A stretch of 64,000 nt of DNA from Gyrodactylus bullatarudis. Lineage: Eukaryota; Platyhelminthes; Monogenea; Gyrodactylidea; Gyrodactylidae. The translations under genes and the position numbers were made by a program. The DNA lies in assembly GCA_012064415.1 (NCBI GenBank), contig SSNU01000225.1:1-64000 (forward strand), written 5' to 3'. Under the pieces are notes generated by a model. The model did not search any database, had not been told where the DNA came from, and saw only the letters and a list, made by a program, of their open reading frames with translations. Positions 9,624 through 22,150 of the stretch are shown here, piece by piece (positions within the stretch are counted from its first letter, which is position 1; each line of letters opens with the position of its first letter).

Positions 9624-12600
9624 ATGTTTTCATTTTCATTGACCAGTGATACGGTCAGGTGAGCAAACCAAATTTTTTTTCCAGATTTTTGTAAAAATCA
9701 AAGCCCTACTGGATAACAATGTATTTCTTGGAATTTCAGTCTACCTGTTCCTATTCTTCACCATTTTCAAAGTCTACTACTCATCCCCTTTGGTATTCGG
9801 CATTGACTTGATCAGCTATAGACTGAAGGCAAAATCAGATCTTGCATTTCTCCTGGTTGCTGATGGATTGCGACCTGACAAGTTTTATCCAACATTCCTC
9901 GACACATTCTCCAAGTAAACACTGTTTGTTCAAATTTATTTGTTTAGGGATTCATTTGTCAACCTGAACTTGGGGTATTCTCACACAAGGGTGCCGACCG
10001 AAAGCCGACCTGGACATTTGGCCTTACTTGGAGGATTCTACGAAGATGTCTCAGCTGTTACCAAAGGATGGAAGTCGAATCCGATCGAATTTGATTCCAT
10101 TTTCAACCACACTTGCCGAGGATATGCATGGGGCGGTCCAGACGTTGTCCCCTATTTCAGACCCTTTCATGTTATGGATACATTCTCTGACTTTTATTAC
10201 GATGATCGTATTAGAATTGAAGCCTTTCCAGAGTTCATGTTAGACATGACTGACCACAATGTTACCGCAGTTGATCAGTGGACATTTAACAAGTTTCGAG
10301 ATTACTTCTCTGTAAATTCTGAAGAGTTTCTCAAAGCCAACTGTCCCAAGAGTTCACAGAAAGAAGGAAAACTCATCTTTCTGCATTTGAATGCAGCTGA
10401 TCAAGTTGGACACAACTTTAAGCCTGAATCTCCGGAATACGTTGAGGTTGTTAATTACCTCATCAAGTTCCTCCAGGACCTGAAACAGTTCATGGCCCCT
10501 TTTGAGAAGAAATACAAAATATCGTACATTTTCACCTCAGACCATGGTATGACCAATTGGGGTAGTCACGGAGGTGGCAGCGATGCTGAAACTAAAACCC
10601 TCCTCATAACATGGGGCCATGGATTTAGAGTAGTCGACCAAGAGATTCATCTCGAACAGGCTGATGTCTGTCCCCTTTTGGCCGCTCTTATTGGATGCAA
10701 AATACCGACCAATTCAATTGTAAGTTGATCATCTCTCCTTGTTTATACTGAATTTCCTCAGGGTAAACTTCCAATCGATCTCCTGGACCTGAATGACGAG
10801 GAAAGATTCGAGAATCTAAAGGTGGACACACTTCAAATACTAAACCAAGTCATCTTTAAGCATAATGAGACAAAAGTAACCCATTTCTTCTTCAAGGAAT
10901 TCTCGTAAGCTTCAAGTTATCACACAGTTCTCGTCTTTAGGGAAAAAACAATATCAGAAATTATTCAAGATTTCTCCCGAATAACAAAGGCCACAGATCA
11001 AGCTGTGAGTTTTTAAAATGTCCAGAGCGAAAATGTTTGGTTTTAGTCTAATTAAATCTTCTTTTACTTTTATTTAAATTTAGAAATATGAGTTGGAACG
11101 CCTGCGGAACAGTCTCATTCGGGCCAAAGACTATTACCACAAGTATGATTACACATATGAAACGTAAGTTTTAGCTACAATTTCATTTGTCGAGACAATT
11201 CTCGAATATGATTGGTTGAGGAAATCATTTCAATCGACTATGGTCCTTACAAAAATCTTGATTTTGTTGGTTTTTCAAAATGATAGTTTTTCTTTTCAAG
11301 ATTCCTTGTCGTCTCGACCTATTCAACGTTGATTTACAATTTTGCAAAAAACCTTGCTTCAATACCCCCTTCCAGTGAATCAGACAAGCCTTACTTGATA
11401 AATGTCATATTTTCCATTCTCCTTGCTTGTAACCTTATGCATAGTCTCTGGATGACATCAAAGCATTTCCTGATGCATTTTGTCCTCATATCTGTCATGT
11501 ACAGGACATTAATGACCAAAGGTCTCACCCTTTCATCCCTCGTAAAGATTGTCATGAGTAATTGGCCCTCTTATCTCATCAGAACACTCATTATTGAATT
11601 TGCTGTAAGTACTATTGATAATTTTTTAGAGAGAAATGCAGTTTCTAAGAATAACTCTTTTAGATTTTCGGCTTCCATATGCGTTATTTTCTCTCGATTC
11701 CGCCATTAATTATGGCTATATCCACTCTGATCACTGCGAAACGAAGCAAGACACATATCAATGCAAGTTTATTGACAACATTTATACAATTTAATTTAAT
11801 TTTTACAAGGATCACATTTTTTTCATCGAAAACTCGCGACAATTCAAAATTGAAAAAATGGCAAAAATTTCAACCGACTCTATCATAGACCTTGAGTTTA
11901 TTGGATCTAATTTAGACTTAAAACCAACCAATAAGACTTAAATTTAAAATTAGATGCTCAAAACAATTATATTACGGGTTTATTTCAGTTTCAGCATGAG
12001 AATAAAAAATGAAAATTATGTTTAAATATTATTGGTAAATCCATACTTCACTCTCATTGGTTATTATTTTTGGGGCAGAGAGATATAAAACACCTTTGCC
12101 ATCACATATTTAACTTAACGCGAGTCATCATGTGTGAAATTGACTGTATAGGATTTCATTTAAATTCCAAATTATCTCTTAGATTCCATACCTCTTTTCC
12201 AATATTCTCCTATGCATTTTTCCACAATTCCCAATAGTTGGCCAGATGAAAATGAAGCCATTCCTCGTGTAAGTTTAACTGATTCATGCCTCAACTTATC
12301 TCTCTATGACCCCTATTTTAGTTGCATCTCTGGATTTGCTTCAATTGGACCGATTCTTGTTGATAAGTCACTAGGAAGGTGTAAAAACCTGAAAAAAATG
12401 GTAAGTATTTTGGAAATTCTTCCAGCTAAAAATTCTCTTGGCTTAACACTTTAAATTTTCAGAGAACCACAATTATTGTACTCTCAGCAGTATCCGGTCT
12501 CTTGTTACAATTCCCAGATTATCATAATCGTATAATCTTTAGTATCAGCTGGCTTCTAACTCTTCTTCCAGGACCTTTCTACTGTTGGCATTTATCGAGG

Positions 12601-14443
12601 TCGCACCCAGATACAAATGAGATCCGTAAAATCTACACATATGCCCTAATATTTTCAATACCCTTGCATCTAATGAGTCTTGGGTAAATCTATAACTTGT
12701 CTTATACAATCCCTAATTTAACTCCCGATTCTGTATAGCTATGAAGGTCTTTTCTATTGGACTCTTGTTTTCAACTTGATCTCTTGGATCAAGCAAGAAG
12801 AGGAAAGAATCCCATCCAAATCCAGAACCTTGGCCGGTAATTTTTTCGCAGAGGAAATTAACGAATCAGCCCATATAGCTGTGTATTATACATTCTATGT
12901 AATCATGGCCTTCTTTGGAACTGGCAACATTGCCTCAATCAATGGGTAATTAATGTTTCGCTCAATTTAATTTTGTCTTCTTTTTAATCAGTTACCACCT
13001 CCACCATCACAAGAATGGAGAAATTGAGGTACTAAGAATGTTGATCTTTACTTAAAAATAAGAGCGACTCTATTTGCCTCTGTCTTGGTTTATTTGGGTC
13101 TATTTTGATCAAGTTATGTAGCCTTGTTTTTGTTTGAATTTTCCAAATATCTTTAGGGATATTTTCGTTTAACCCTTCATGACCCAAATTATTCATTTTG
13201 ATTATTCTATTAATTGGAAAACTTGTAACGAGTTATCTTTTAAAGTATGAGAGATATCGAGTAGGCAATTGCATATTTTTGAAATCTACAACTATTTTCA
13301 ACGATTTTTTCTTAAGGGTTCAGCAAATAGACTATCAAAAAAACACTTTAAATATATTTTAAAAATATTTGACTACAATTTCAAAGAATCATCCTTCTCT
13401 AAGTAACTTTGGTGTTAGCACGAGTCAAAAGTAGATAAGTAGTTAATAATTTAGCTAGTTAATATGAAGATGTGGATTTATGATTTTTACAAAATTCTCA
13501 ATTTTTTCATCAAGAAATCGAATTTGATCAAGATTTTTTGGAATCTAGATCATGAGGCCCTCTTTCACGATACGGAAAAAAAAATCAATTTTTAAGGAAA
13601 ACACGGTGAATTTGAAATCTTGAAGTAGCGCCAAATTCCCATATTTTTGAACTTTGAGTTGAAATTTTTTGTTGATTTCAATGTGAGAGAGTGATTATAA
13701 GTTGAGTTTTAGGATCCCAATAAGACAAAAAAACGAGGGATGAAAAAAGGATTGAGTTATCGCTCAAGAAAGTGTTGTGTTCCATTGGTGGAACAATGGG
13801 ACATGAAGGGTCTAGAGGTCTAAGTGTTTGACTTTCAATGCTTACAACCCTCGGTCGATACTCGGCAACGAATGACTGAAGAGTTGCAATAAAGACGTAA
13901 CGCATTCATGCCAACCATACTTTTTAGGCTTGTTTTTTTACTAACTCTAAATTAAGTACACTCTGAGTTTTGTCTCAGAAAAAAATTGTGTAACCTTTCT
14001 ACATTCAAAATTAGGTTTGATCCTGTTTCAACACACTGTTATATTGTAACATTGATTCCGGCTATCATGGGTGCCTTGATGATATACAAGATGATCTGTC
14101 CCATTGTCATTGTCAGTCTGGTTTTCTCTCTGAGGAAAAACACCTTTCTCACACTTCAACAGAGAAGGAGTTCCCAGTAAGTTCAAATTTATTCGCGTCT
14201 GTTTATCGTGTAGCTCATTTTATTTCGCATAGAAATGGTCAGACATTCAAAACCTTGAATACAATCAATATGATCTCGTTCATAATTTCATTACTAATGT
14301 CAATACATTTCTTTTGTTGGCTCCTGGACGAAGGCAGTTGGGCAGATATTGGCATTTCAATAAGTCACTATGTCATTTCAATGGCCATGGGCTTACTGTC
14401 CACAATACTCCTACTATTGGGAGATTTTCTACTGGCCTTTTGA
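9624..14443 (+). CDS. PIGN: GPI ethanolamine phosphate transferase 1, 14 exons
   Basis: PIGN adds ethanolamine phosphate to the first mannose of the GPI anchor in the ER membrane. Exons: 9624-9645, 9740-9914, 9948-10719, 10762-10904, 10941-11004, 11084-11163, 11301-11604, 11664-11762, 12183-12268, 12322-12400, 12463-12683, 12739-12945, 14015-14176, 14233-14443 (874 aa; human 931). An N-terminal signal anchor is followed by the alkaline-phosphatase-like lumenal domain: VADGLRPD, HTRVPTESRPGH, GFYEDVSAVTKGW, HLNAADQVGHN and SDHGMTNWGSHGGG supply the metal-binding and nucleophile region. The multispanning C-terminal half follows, with MAFFGTGNIASIN and GSWADIGISISHYVI diagnostic for PIGN. The 22-nt first exon is the least certain part. 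Intron 8 (11763-12182) uses a GC-AG pair, and intron 12 (1069 nt) carries a piggyBac-like insertion. Confidence 0.93.
11763..12182 (+). other. GC-AG intron 8 of PIGN (420 nt)
   Basis: Phase 0 joining of CATATCAAT to ATTCCATAC needs the donor GCAAGT, the usual form of a GC donor; the only nearby GT would break the frame. The acceptor is ATCTCTTAG. The intron is longer than its neighbours and contains no recognised element. Confidence 0.6.
13173..13810. mobile_element. piggyBac-like non-autonomous element in PIGN intron 12
   Basis: The ends are inverted: CCCTTCATGACCCA at 13173 and, on the other strand from 13810, CCCTTCATGTCCCA. The left flank is TTAA (13169-13172), the piggyBac target; the right flank is TCTA, a decayed copy. 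Inside lies one arm (about 13455-13735) of the fold-back family also seen at 35656-36390. Next to the right end is a short motif pairing TGTTCCACCA with its complement, shared with 50270-50310. It has no coding capacity and is spliced out with the intron. Confidence 0.55.
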
Positions 14444-14461
14444 TACTCAAGCGTTTGTTTT

Positions 14462-14467
14462 AATAAA
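14462..14467 (+). terminator. PIGN polyadenylation signal AATAAA
   Basis: AATAAA begins 18 nt after the PIGN stop codon and is followed by a T-rich tract. It is the only signal close by. Confidence 0.6.
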
Positions 14468-15971
14468 TTTATTTCTTACCTATCTAGGATCAGCTCTTTT
14501 ACTCATATGAAAAACACACAAATTTTTCAGCAGAATTAGAAAACAGTCTGAATGAATTTATTAAAATTTACTTTTCAATGTCGAACTTATATCATTAAAA
14601 TGTAGTAACTCATTCCCAAAACTTTAATAAAGGGGTAGTTTAATAGCTCTAATTAAATCGAATAATCAATAAAACTGTAAAGAAGTTTTTAGCCAAAACT
14701 GAAGAATTTGAAAAGGAAAGCAATCGTCATTAAATGCAATAAATTTGCGTATCCCATACCGTAATCAAGAAAACACTTGATTCTGTATTAAAAAAATCAA
14801 TCTTAATTTGACTTGTAATTCCTAAAAGAAAATTTTGCCATTTAAGTAGGTCACTGTAGACTCTTATTCTGATTCATTGTCAAATTCTTGACCTTACAAA
14901 TGTGATTTAATTTTTATTGTTAAAATTTTTTCAATAGCCGGTATACTTCTTCTTGATGCCTCAAGTAATGACTTGAACAAGAAAATGTTAAAATCTTTGG
15001 AGTAGGCTAAACTTTTAAACTTTTGCCAGCCTTAATCTCATTTTGAAGATGATCGATAACTAAGGATTTTGTCCTATAAAACCATACGTTTTCTAGTTTG
15101 TTCTGATATACAAAATGATTTTGTCAAGATCTCGATTGAAAATGACAATTTTTGAACACGCATCAAGATTTTCCAAATGAATTGCTAAAAATCGAGTCTT
15201 TTTTCACATGAAAGAAATTACTAGGAAATTAGATGCAGTGGGCAATTACAAATAAACTCTTTCCTTACAAAACGATAATTGCAGTCCCTACCCCTCCTCA
15301 TCAACATCAAAAGTTGAACCTGATCAACCAATCAGAGGATTCCACAAATTTACCAATTTTCTGTATAAATATCAAGCCGGTGTAAAAGTCTGACGAGATC
15401 CGGAGAAATAAAAGCTTTATAACTACATATTCACTAGTCTTCAAATCCTCTTAATGAGTTCTTCATTAAATAGTTCAATAAGTAGATTTTGATGATATTA
15501 GGGAAAATGTGAATTTTATATATCACCACATGAAAATTTTTATTTTCATATAATATTTTTTGGCGTACGAAAATCAGGAGTATTGTGATTTACAGTTATG
15601 AATAGGGCCTCAAAAGTGCATACAGTACGACCTGAGTAGAAGATGTAGAAAAGTGAGCCCTCCTCTCTGCCCCTTTTCTAAATTGAATTAAAAATTCCCT
15701 GCCCACTGACAAGTAATAACCTTATCACCAGAATGCAGGGAAAAATAAATATCTCTAAAAAATATACCATCAGATAGTGATTTTTTCCCTGATTCAAACG
15801 AGATTTGTGCGATCTAAGAGGCTTTTGTTTGTCCTATTTCAAAATTCCCAATAATGTAAATAGTTGGAAAATATTTATTTCGTTTTTGACTTTCTAAATA
15901 AAATCAGGGCTTGACCGTTGGTTCCAAAACAAACAAATGCGTCACACCATTTGATGCGTGTTTTTACCATA
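14468..15971. other. Intergenic, no gene seen
   Basis: There is no supported ORF or exon chain. Around 15335-15425 a CCAAT-like motif, TATAAATA and AATAAA occur in the order found in retrotransposon LTRs, but no second copy or matching ends were found, so no element is called. Confidence 0.4.
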
Positions 15972-16367
15972 TGTTGCACAATTTTAACTAAAGATGAATG
16001 CAATCTCTTCTCATAAGGGATGAATATCCTAATGCTACTCGATTTGTTTCTTTTTTAACACCCTAGTTAAAGTATAGTTTTTACTTTTGACACTGACTTA
16101 GAGTGATAGTTCTAATTGAGCTTTTTTTGTTAGACGAATTTCTTATATTTAAATAAAATTAATAATTACAAAATAATAAAGTAATCTTTATAGGGGGTTT
16201 CGTTCAAGGCAAAATAAATGAAAAATGATGTATAAAAAAATAAAATTAAAAAAAATGTTCTATCAATTCATCAAATTGGCGAATGAAATTAGTAATCTAT
16301 GATAGCTAATCATAAGGTTATAAAATATGAAAAACTAGTGTCTGCAATCAAAACGAAAATCATCTGG

Positions 16368-17230
16368 TTAATGGAGGTATGAATAAAGTAAAGACTTAGA
16401 GTAATCTAATTTAGATCTAATGTGTGACATGACAGATTTAAGATTAGTCAGGTCATTACAATCAGACAATTTATATTTTAAATTAATAGCGTTGAAATTA
16501 GATAATAGGTAATTAGCATCGTATTTAGAATTCCTGAGATTATAGTTATTCTCAGAAACGGAATAGGACTCAGAAAATTTTTTAACTATGAACGCATATC
16601 TACGAACCCAGAGAGGGTTAATCCCTGAGATCAAGATGAGTGCATTGTACGAGTCCAGGTGGGGATATAAAGAATGTAAAAATCTATATTGTACCCGCTC
16701 AATTGTTAAAGATTGAGCATTATTCAAGTTAGGTAGAAGAGGGAAAATATAGTCAAAAAGAGGAAATACCAATGACTTGTAAGCTTTTAGTCTTACGTCA
16801 CTGGATTTAGAGAATTTTCTAATAGAATATATTATAGTATTAATTCTAGAAATGTTAAAAAGAGGATCAATTTTTAAATTAGATGACATACTGAAACCCA
16901 GATCTAAAGTTAAGGAGACAATTTCTCCAGGAAGTAGAAGAGATTCCATGAGAGTTGCAGGGAGACCAGATGGGAGCATAATTTTGCATTTATCTCTATT
17001 AATATAGAGCCCCATGGCCTCAAGGGAACCTTTAAGAAGCAAGAAGTTACGATTTATTTTTATAATGTCTAGAGCATTATTAATTCTAAAGACGAATTTT
17101 AGGTCGTCGGGATATTTTATGAGGACACCCTCAATATCCTCAGAGAGCTGAATATCAGCGAAGCAAATATTAAAAAGAAAAAAATATTCAATTTTTCTTA
17201 AATAGTTATATTTAATTCTTGATTTTGAAG
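16368..17230 (-). pseudogene. Non-LTR-type reverse transcriptase, C-terminal fragment, nested in the pogo element
   Basis: The ORF joins the pogo reading frame artificially at about 17230. From there it carries a degenerate RT box (KYPDDLKFVF in place of the usual YADD/FADD), then SLEAMGLYINRDKCKIM (thumb-like region), a long alpha-helical domain and a C-terminus ending in LDYSKSLLYSYLH. The C-terminal 120 residues match the fragment at 35020-35403 closely (RYAFIVKKFS, YNLRN, HIRSKLDY), and the central part matches 53761-53925. The family is clearly a retroelement, but I cannot name the clade. Confidence 0.7.
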
Positions 17231-18762
17231 TTGGTTCGTATCTTTGAAACTTTGAAACAATTTCTGATTGTAGTTTTAGAGACATTCTCAAAAAACCTCT
17301 GTATCATGCTGTACGCATTTCTTACATCTGGAGGGAACGTCCTAGCTCGAATTTCTCTGGAAACTTTTGATTTGAAACTCCATATTATTCCTTGATCTAA
17401 TGGTTGACATACAGATGTTGCATTAGAGGGCAGGAACAGAAGCCTTACATTAGCTGGAGGATTAGGAACTTAGTGAAAAGATACGTTATCTGCAAGGAGA
17501 AGAATATTTCTGTTTCTGTAAGTATTCCCGAAATTATTTAGCCATTCTTGAAATAGATCTCCATTATTCCATGCATTTTTATTCCCTCTGTAATGTTGGG
17601 GAATTTCTTGTGGGAAACATCTTGGTTTTTTAGAATGACCTATAAGAAATTTATTTCAACGATTAAAAAAAAATTATCAGGACTTAAACCCGCCAATTAC
17701 TAGTGGTGGATAAATTTCACCAGCCATGCTAATACAGTAAGCCTATTCTTATAAATTTTCGTTCCACGACAACACCGTGAGCTTACATCAAGAGTTAAAT
17801 TTCCTGTCTTGAAAAAACATAGAAGTTTCGTCAACATTGAAAATGTCTTCTTCATATGAATTAAGGATGTCTGAATTATCGAGAATCCAGTTTTCAATAC
17901 TCAGCCAATTTATATCACCACCTTCCCCATGAATTCTGTATAGAGAGAATTTATGACGCTTCTGGAAGCTTTCTACTCATCCATTGCTTACTGAAAATCC
18001 AAAGTTATAGGCATTGTAAATATTTCTAACCTCCGTTTGAACATTACAAATTCTTATTGGCAATTTGTTTCGTCGCCATAAACTGATTATTTCAACTGCT
18101 TTATTGTCTAGATAACCGTATTTAAGCGCTGAAACTTTATGATATTTATTGTGACCTTTATTCTCTACAACGAAATTTCTTATTTTCCATTGGTTTGCAA
18201 TCAATTTCAAAAGACAGTCTTCAGGAACACATTGGTCATCAGCAAAACTTTTATAAGATTCCATTTCGCAACGATCGATTAATTCTAATTTTTTCTCCAA
18301 TGTATATTTTTGTCTCTTGAATATCTAAAAATAATATTAGTAAGGGAGTAAAATAGCTTATGTTTAATTCACTAACGATTTGTTTCTTGAACTGTTCATG
18401 AGCTTGGAGAAATCTTCTTATGAAACGGAATGTGAGGTTTATATTGAGATGTTTTTACGGAGAAATTTATGAAGAGCTTGGAAATTGATCGGTTTGTTTA
18501 GTGAATAGAGGAATTCCTGAATGTAATCATCCATGATTTGGTACGGGGTACGTATTAACCCTTTGCGTTTACAGTATTTTATGTGAGATAACGAAAAACC
18601 TGTTTTTTCAGAAATTTGTTTGTTCGTAAGACCTTCACGTGAGAGTTTTGAAACAATTTCATCGGAATAATTATATGAACAATAAATACAAAAAAAATAC
18701 TCAGACAAGCAGTATAAAACATCAAATGAAATTGTTCTGTTTTCAAAGATGAAAACTATCAT
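17231..18762 (-). pseudogene. pogo/Tigger transposase pseudogene
   Basis: Fragments read in order from right to left. First is a helix-turn-helix (LTNKQISEKTGFSLSHIKYC, about 18660-18600). A second DNA-binding part (18300-17977) follows. The pogo signature SFQKRHKFSLYRIHGEGGDI then leads to EEDIFNVDETSMFF around 17970-17790. Last comes the catalytic block NILLLADNVSFH, a stop, and LLFLPSNATSVCQPLDQGII around 17510-17375, which matches the pogo pattern LLVDN...FLPPNTTSLLQPMDQG. Several frameshifts and stops, including one between the second catalytic acid and the FLPSN motif, show it is dead. Confidence 0.85.
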
Positions 18763-18925
18763 CTGCTAAGTTACTTTCTAACAAAAAAAAAGTATTTGGT
18801 AGAGCAATCCCATAATTTAGGTGTTAAAAAAGAAACAGATCGAGATTCTCGATTCGAGAAGCATTAGGATATTCACACCTTATCAGAAGAGATTGTTTTC
18901 ATCTTTAGTTAAAATTGTGCAACAT

Positions 18926-19430
18926 CTATTATATATACAAAGAGTATATTGAATTTTTTTCTAACAATTTCTCGTGGTTTAAAAACTCCAAAATCGTAAA
19001 CGAAATTTTGATAGGACCCCAGGATCCAAAGTTATAAATGCATATTTAAAAAATTATAAATGCATAAAATCGCAATAAGCTTGAGGGTTGAGAAAAATAT
19101 AAAATTATGCTTAAATGATGAATCGCTATTGACAAAGAAAATTTCTTTATTGAATCTAATGGCTGAACCAAATACAGTGTATAATCTCAATACTGTGTAT
19201 TATACATATTGTATGGTAGGGTTTAATACCACAAAAATATCTCGACCAATGAAATTCAAGCACGCTCTATTGCTCTTTAGTCACAATCAAATCTGTCAAC
19301 CACACATAGTAAAAGACGTGAATTGACTTCTCATCAAGTTCTTGAGCACAAAAGATTATTTCCTCATGGATTTGAAGTGACAGTAGATAATAACAATTAC
19401 GTGTTGCACCTCAATGAAAATGTTTAAATA
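18926..19430. repeat. Repeat shared with 55655-55870
   Basis: From about 19010 the sequence GGACCCCAGGATCCAAAGTT, then ATAAATGC, recurs at 55670-55700 as GGACCCTAGGATTCAAAGTT. The two copies stay loosely similar for about 200 bp. The 88-codon ORF inside (19060-19326) has no recognisable motif and is probably not a gene. Confidence 0.4.
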
Positions 19431-20942
19431 TAGTGGTTGCAAAAGCAATATGTTCACTTATTTTATCTGAATTTGCCGAGTCAATTTTTAAGATGGAACA
19501 TACATGGTTCGAAAGATAATTAAATTATCCATCAATTGAATTATGAATGAACCTTTTTACTATTACAGTTATTATTTTACTAGCAAAATACTATTTTTCA
19601 TTGATATTGAAAACGAAGAAACATTACATCCACTTTTTATTAGCCTAAGAATTCACCTTTTTGTTCGATGATCTCGAAACTTCTTTTCATCATTGAACCT
19701 ATAAAGGGTTTAATATCATTAACATTTTCAGAATTGAAATCTTAAGTTCCCTAACATTTTCCGAAAATGATTTTCGTACTGCTTTCCATTTTCATAAACC
19801 TTTTGAGTTAGAAGTTTCCATAGATTCACTATGGGATTTAGATCAGGGCTACGAGCAGGCCAATCAATGTAATCAATTTCATTCCTATTCAACCATTCAA
19901 TCGTTGATTTTGACAGGGGGCATTGTCTTGTTGAAAAAGTAGTTTACTATTCTTTATCTCATTTTTAAATGGAGCAATAGCATTATTCAAGACATTCTGG
20001 TACATTTCTGAGTTCATTTTTCCTTCTATAACTACTAAAGGTAATGTTCCTTTAGAGTACATTGCTCCCCATACCATAACTAAGCCTCCATTATGAGCTC
20101 TTTTGAGTCTACTTTTGGGGACACTCCCATTCTGACACCAATGATAACTTAAACCACCAGGTCCATCCAAATTAAACTTTTTCTCATCTGAGAATATTAC
20201 CTTGTCCCAATTTACTCTTTGGCTCAACTTGTTCTTTATCCAGATGACTCGGTTAAGCTTATCGTTCTGAGAAAGTTTGGGACAATTCACAGCTTTCCTC
20301 CATGACGTTTTTAGATTCTTTTTTACATAACTCTAAATAGTTCTTAAACCTACATTCAAATCTAGGTTTGATTTTATTTGACGACAGTTCATTCCCTGCT
20401 GGATCACTAGTCTTTTGATTTTACCAACTTCTAAACTTGTCAATTTCACCTTTCTTCCAGTCTTTGCGAAGGTTTTTTTATGATTTTTTATTAAAAATAT
20501 TACTAATAGTTGAGCGGGCACAATTGAATCTTCTTGCGATCTCTTGGTTTAAGATTCCCTCTTTTTTTTAAAGATTTTATCTCATCATTTTGCCCAATTT
20601 TGAAGAAACATCTATGATGATACATAACCAGAGTTCCAAAAATTTTCTTTAGAGTAGATCAATCTAAAGCCAAAAATTAGAATTGAAACTTATTTCAGAA
20701 TTTAAGCGATAAACTTATCGGATAATCAACTGCTAAAAAGTGGATGTAATGTTTCTTCGTTTTCAATATCAATGAAAAATAGTATTTTGCTAGTAAAATA
20801 ATAACTGTAATAGTAAAAAGGTTCATTCATAATTCAATTGATGGATAATTTAATTATCTTTCGAACCATGTATGTTCCATCTTAAAAATTGACTCGGCAA
20901 ATTCAGATAAAATAAGTGAACATATTGTTTTTGCAACCAATA
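19431..20942 (-). mobile_element. Tc1-type DNA transposon with about 208-bp terminal inverted repeats
   Basis: The left arm (19431-19638) and right arm (20734-20942) are inverted copies that differ at only a few positions. They begin GGTTGCAAAA, a few bases inside a TATA-type flank. Long, nearly identical arms around a small transposase gene fit the Tc1 group. The transposase itself is broken (see next entry), so similarity of the arms must reflect recent arrival or arm-to-arm correction rather than present activity. Confidence 0.85.
19800..20660 (-). pseudogene. Tc1 transposase pseudogene
   Basis: An N-terminal part (GRKVKLTSLEVGKIKRLV, near 20460-20400) is separated by a frameshift from the catalytic part. 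That part carries VIFSDEKKFNLDGPGG (20190s, first acid), LLFQQDNAPC (about 19925, second acid), a -1 frameshift near 19913, then DWPARSPDLNPIVNLW (about 19870-19825). The third catalytic residue, normally glutamate in NPIENLW, is valine. Confidence 0.85.
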
Positions 20943-21769
20943 TAATGATGATCATACTACTAAAAAAATCATAAATGGCATTTTTTCATGAGTTAAAAAT
21001 GCAAGATTTAATTTTCATAACTGCATAATTTTAAGGCCCTAGTTATGACTCATAACTACTTATGAGGCTATGAATCAAAGCTTTTGCATGTACCAATTTA
21101 TTTTGAAAAGCTTCAAGATCGAAGTCTACCTCAATTTCTATGGAGTTGGATTTCTTGTATTAAGAATATTTTGTTCTAAATTTGCTAATATTATAAAAAT
21201 GAGTTCTATGATTTCTGTATGTTGAGGAGTTTTCACCTCTCTAAGAATGCTAAAATACGTGTATATGTAACAGAGAAATTATTAGCATGATAGCAAACTT
21301 GAATAGATTTTTGTATACATCCTAAAAAAGACTTATGCAGAAATCAAACATGTAGTTGTCATAAAGGAATCTCCGGGTTAGAGAAGGGGATAAAAGAGGG
21401 TTATGCATAGGAAATTTGAGAGAACTTTGAACTTTATTTACAAATTCAAACATAGATTGGCAAAAAGTATCCTTGAGAGTAAGTAATAATGATTATGATG
21501 AAACAGTTTAGTACAGTAATAAATATTCATTTATATTATATTATGAAATATGGAAAATCTGTTCCTTTTATCCTCCACTGGAATAATAATCAAGTAGTGT
21601 TTAACAAAATAGAAATTGAGAGGTTATTTCCGTTTGTCAAAGGAATCTTTTCGGGGTTAAGGAAAACAATGAAAGAAAGGTCTATTATTAGCAAAAAAAT
21701 TATCAGACACAGGTCAAGAGAGTAAGTGGACAATGATGATTTGGCTTGGAAATTGGTCAACGATTCTAG
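20943..21769. other. No gene seen
   Basis: AT-rich DNA. A 78-codon ORF (21489-21725) is short, basic and matches nothing I know. No repeat ends were recognised. Confidence 0.35.
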
Positions 21770-22150
21770 AAAACAAAAAAAGGATGATTAGAAAACCTCG
21801 ATTTCTTCATCAAAAACTCGAATATGGTGAGGATTTTTTGGAATCCTTCTCATGTTGCCACCTTTTACGATGATAAAAAAATCGAAATTCGTCTACCAAA
21901 CGATAATAAAGTTATGCATTAAAACAGACTCAGCATATTTGGCTTTCTTGTCTCATTGTGATCAACTTTCTCTCACTTTGAAATCGATAAAAAAATTCCT
22001 GTTCAAAGTTCAAAAATATGAGATTTTTTCTTCAAATCGTAAAAGTTCGTACCCTGATAATAAGGATTCCAAAAAATATTTACCACATTTGAATTTTTGA
22101 TGAAAAAATCGAGGTTTTCGTAAAGATTATAGATTTTCAACTTGATATTA
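21770..22150. repeat. Fold-back (palindromic) repeat, copy of the family seen at 35656-36390
   Basis: The two ends are inverted (AAAACCTCGATTTCTTCATC near 21790, and on the other strand AAAACCTCGATTTTTTCATC near 22120). Each is followed inward by the family block AGGATTTTTTGGAATCC. The centre carries CTTTCTCTCACTTTGAAATC and TTCAAAGTTCAAAAATATG, present in the other copies. Confidence 0.65.

Larger units (their letters stand above)
15972..18925 (-). mobile_element. pogo/Tigger-type DNA transposon, inactive, with a nested retroelement fragment
   Basis: The ends are imperfect inverted repeats of about 100 bp. TGTTGCACAATTTTAACTAA begins at 15972 and the same sequence reads inward on the minus strand from 18925; both continue through AATATCCTAATGCT and TTTCTTTTTTAACACC. 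The left flank is TA, the Tc1/mariner-superfamily target; the right flank no longer matches. The transposase is on the minus strand, broken by stops and frameshifts. About 0.85 kb of reverse-transcriptase-related sequence replaces its C-terminus. Confidence 0.8.

Noticed and set aside
9646..9739. A 26-nt intron (9658-9683) in PIGN with a better-looking donor
   Set aside because: Joining there puts a stop codon four codons downstream; only the longer 94-nt intron gives a continuous signal anchor from an ATG.
13678..13905. 75-codon minus-strand ORF
   Set aside because: It lies across the end of a piggyBac-like element and a fold-back arm in a PIGN intron; no coding signature.
15385..15425. CTGACGA followed by GAAA and a 5-bp stem, like another hammerhead
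   Set aside because: No proper stem II can form between the two boxes, the segment is single-copy here, and such short box pairs are expected a few times by chance in 64 kb.
15330..15430. Possible solo LTR (CCAAT, TATAAATA, AATAAA in order)
   Set aside because: No TG...CA borders, target duplication or second copy could be found.
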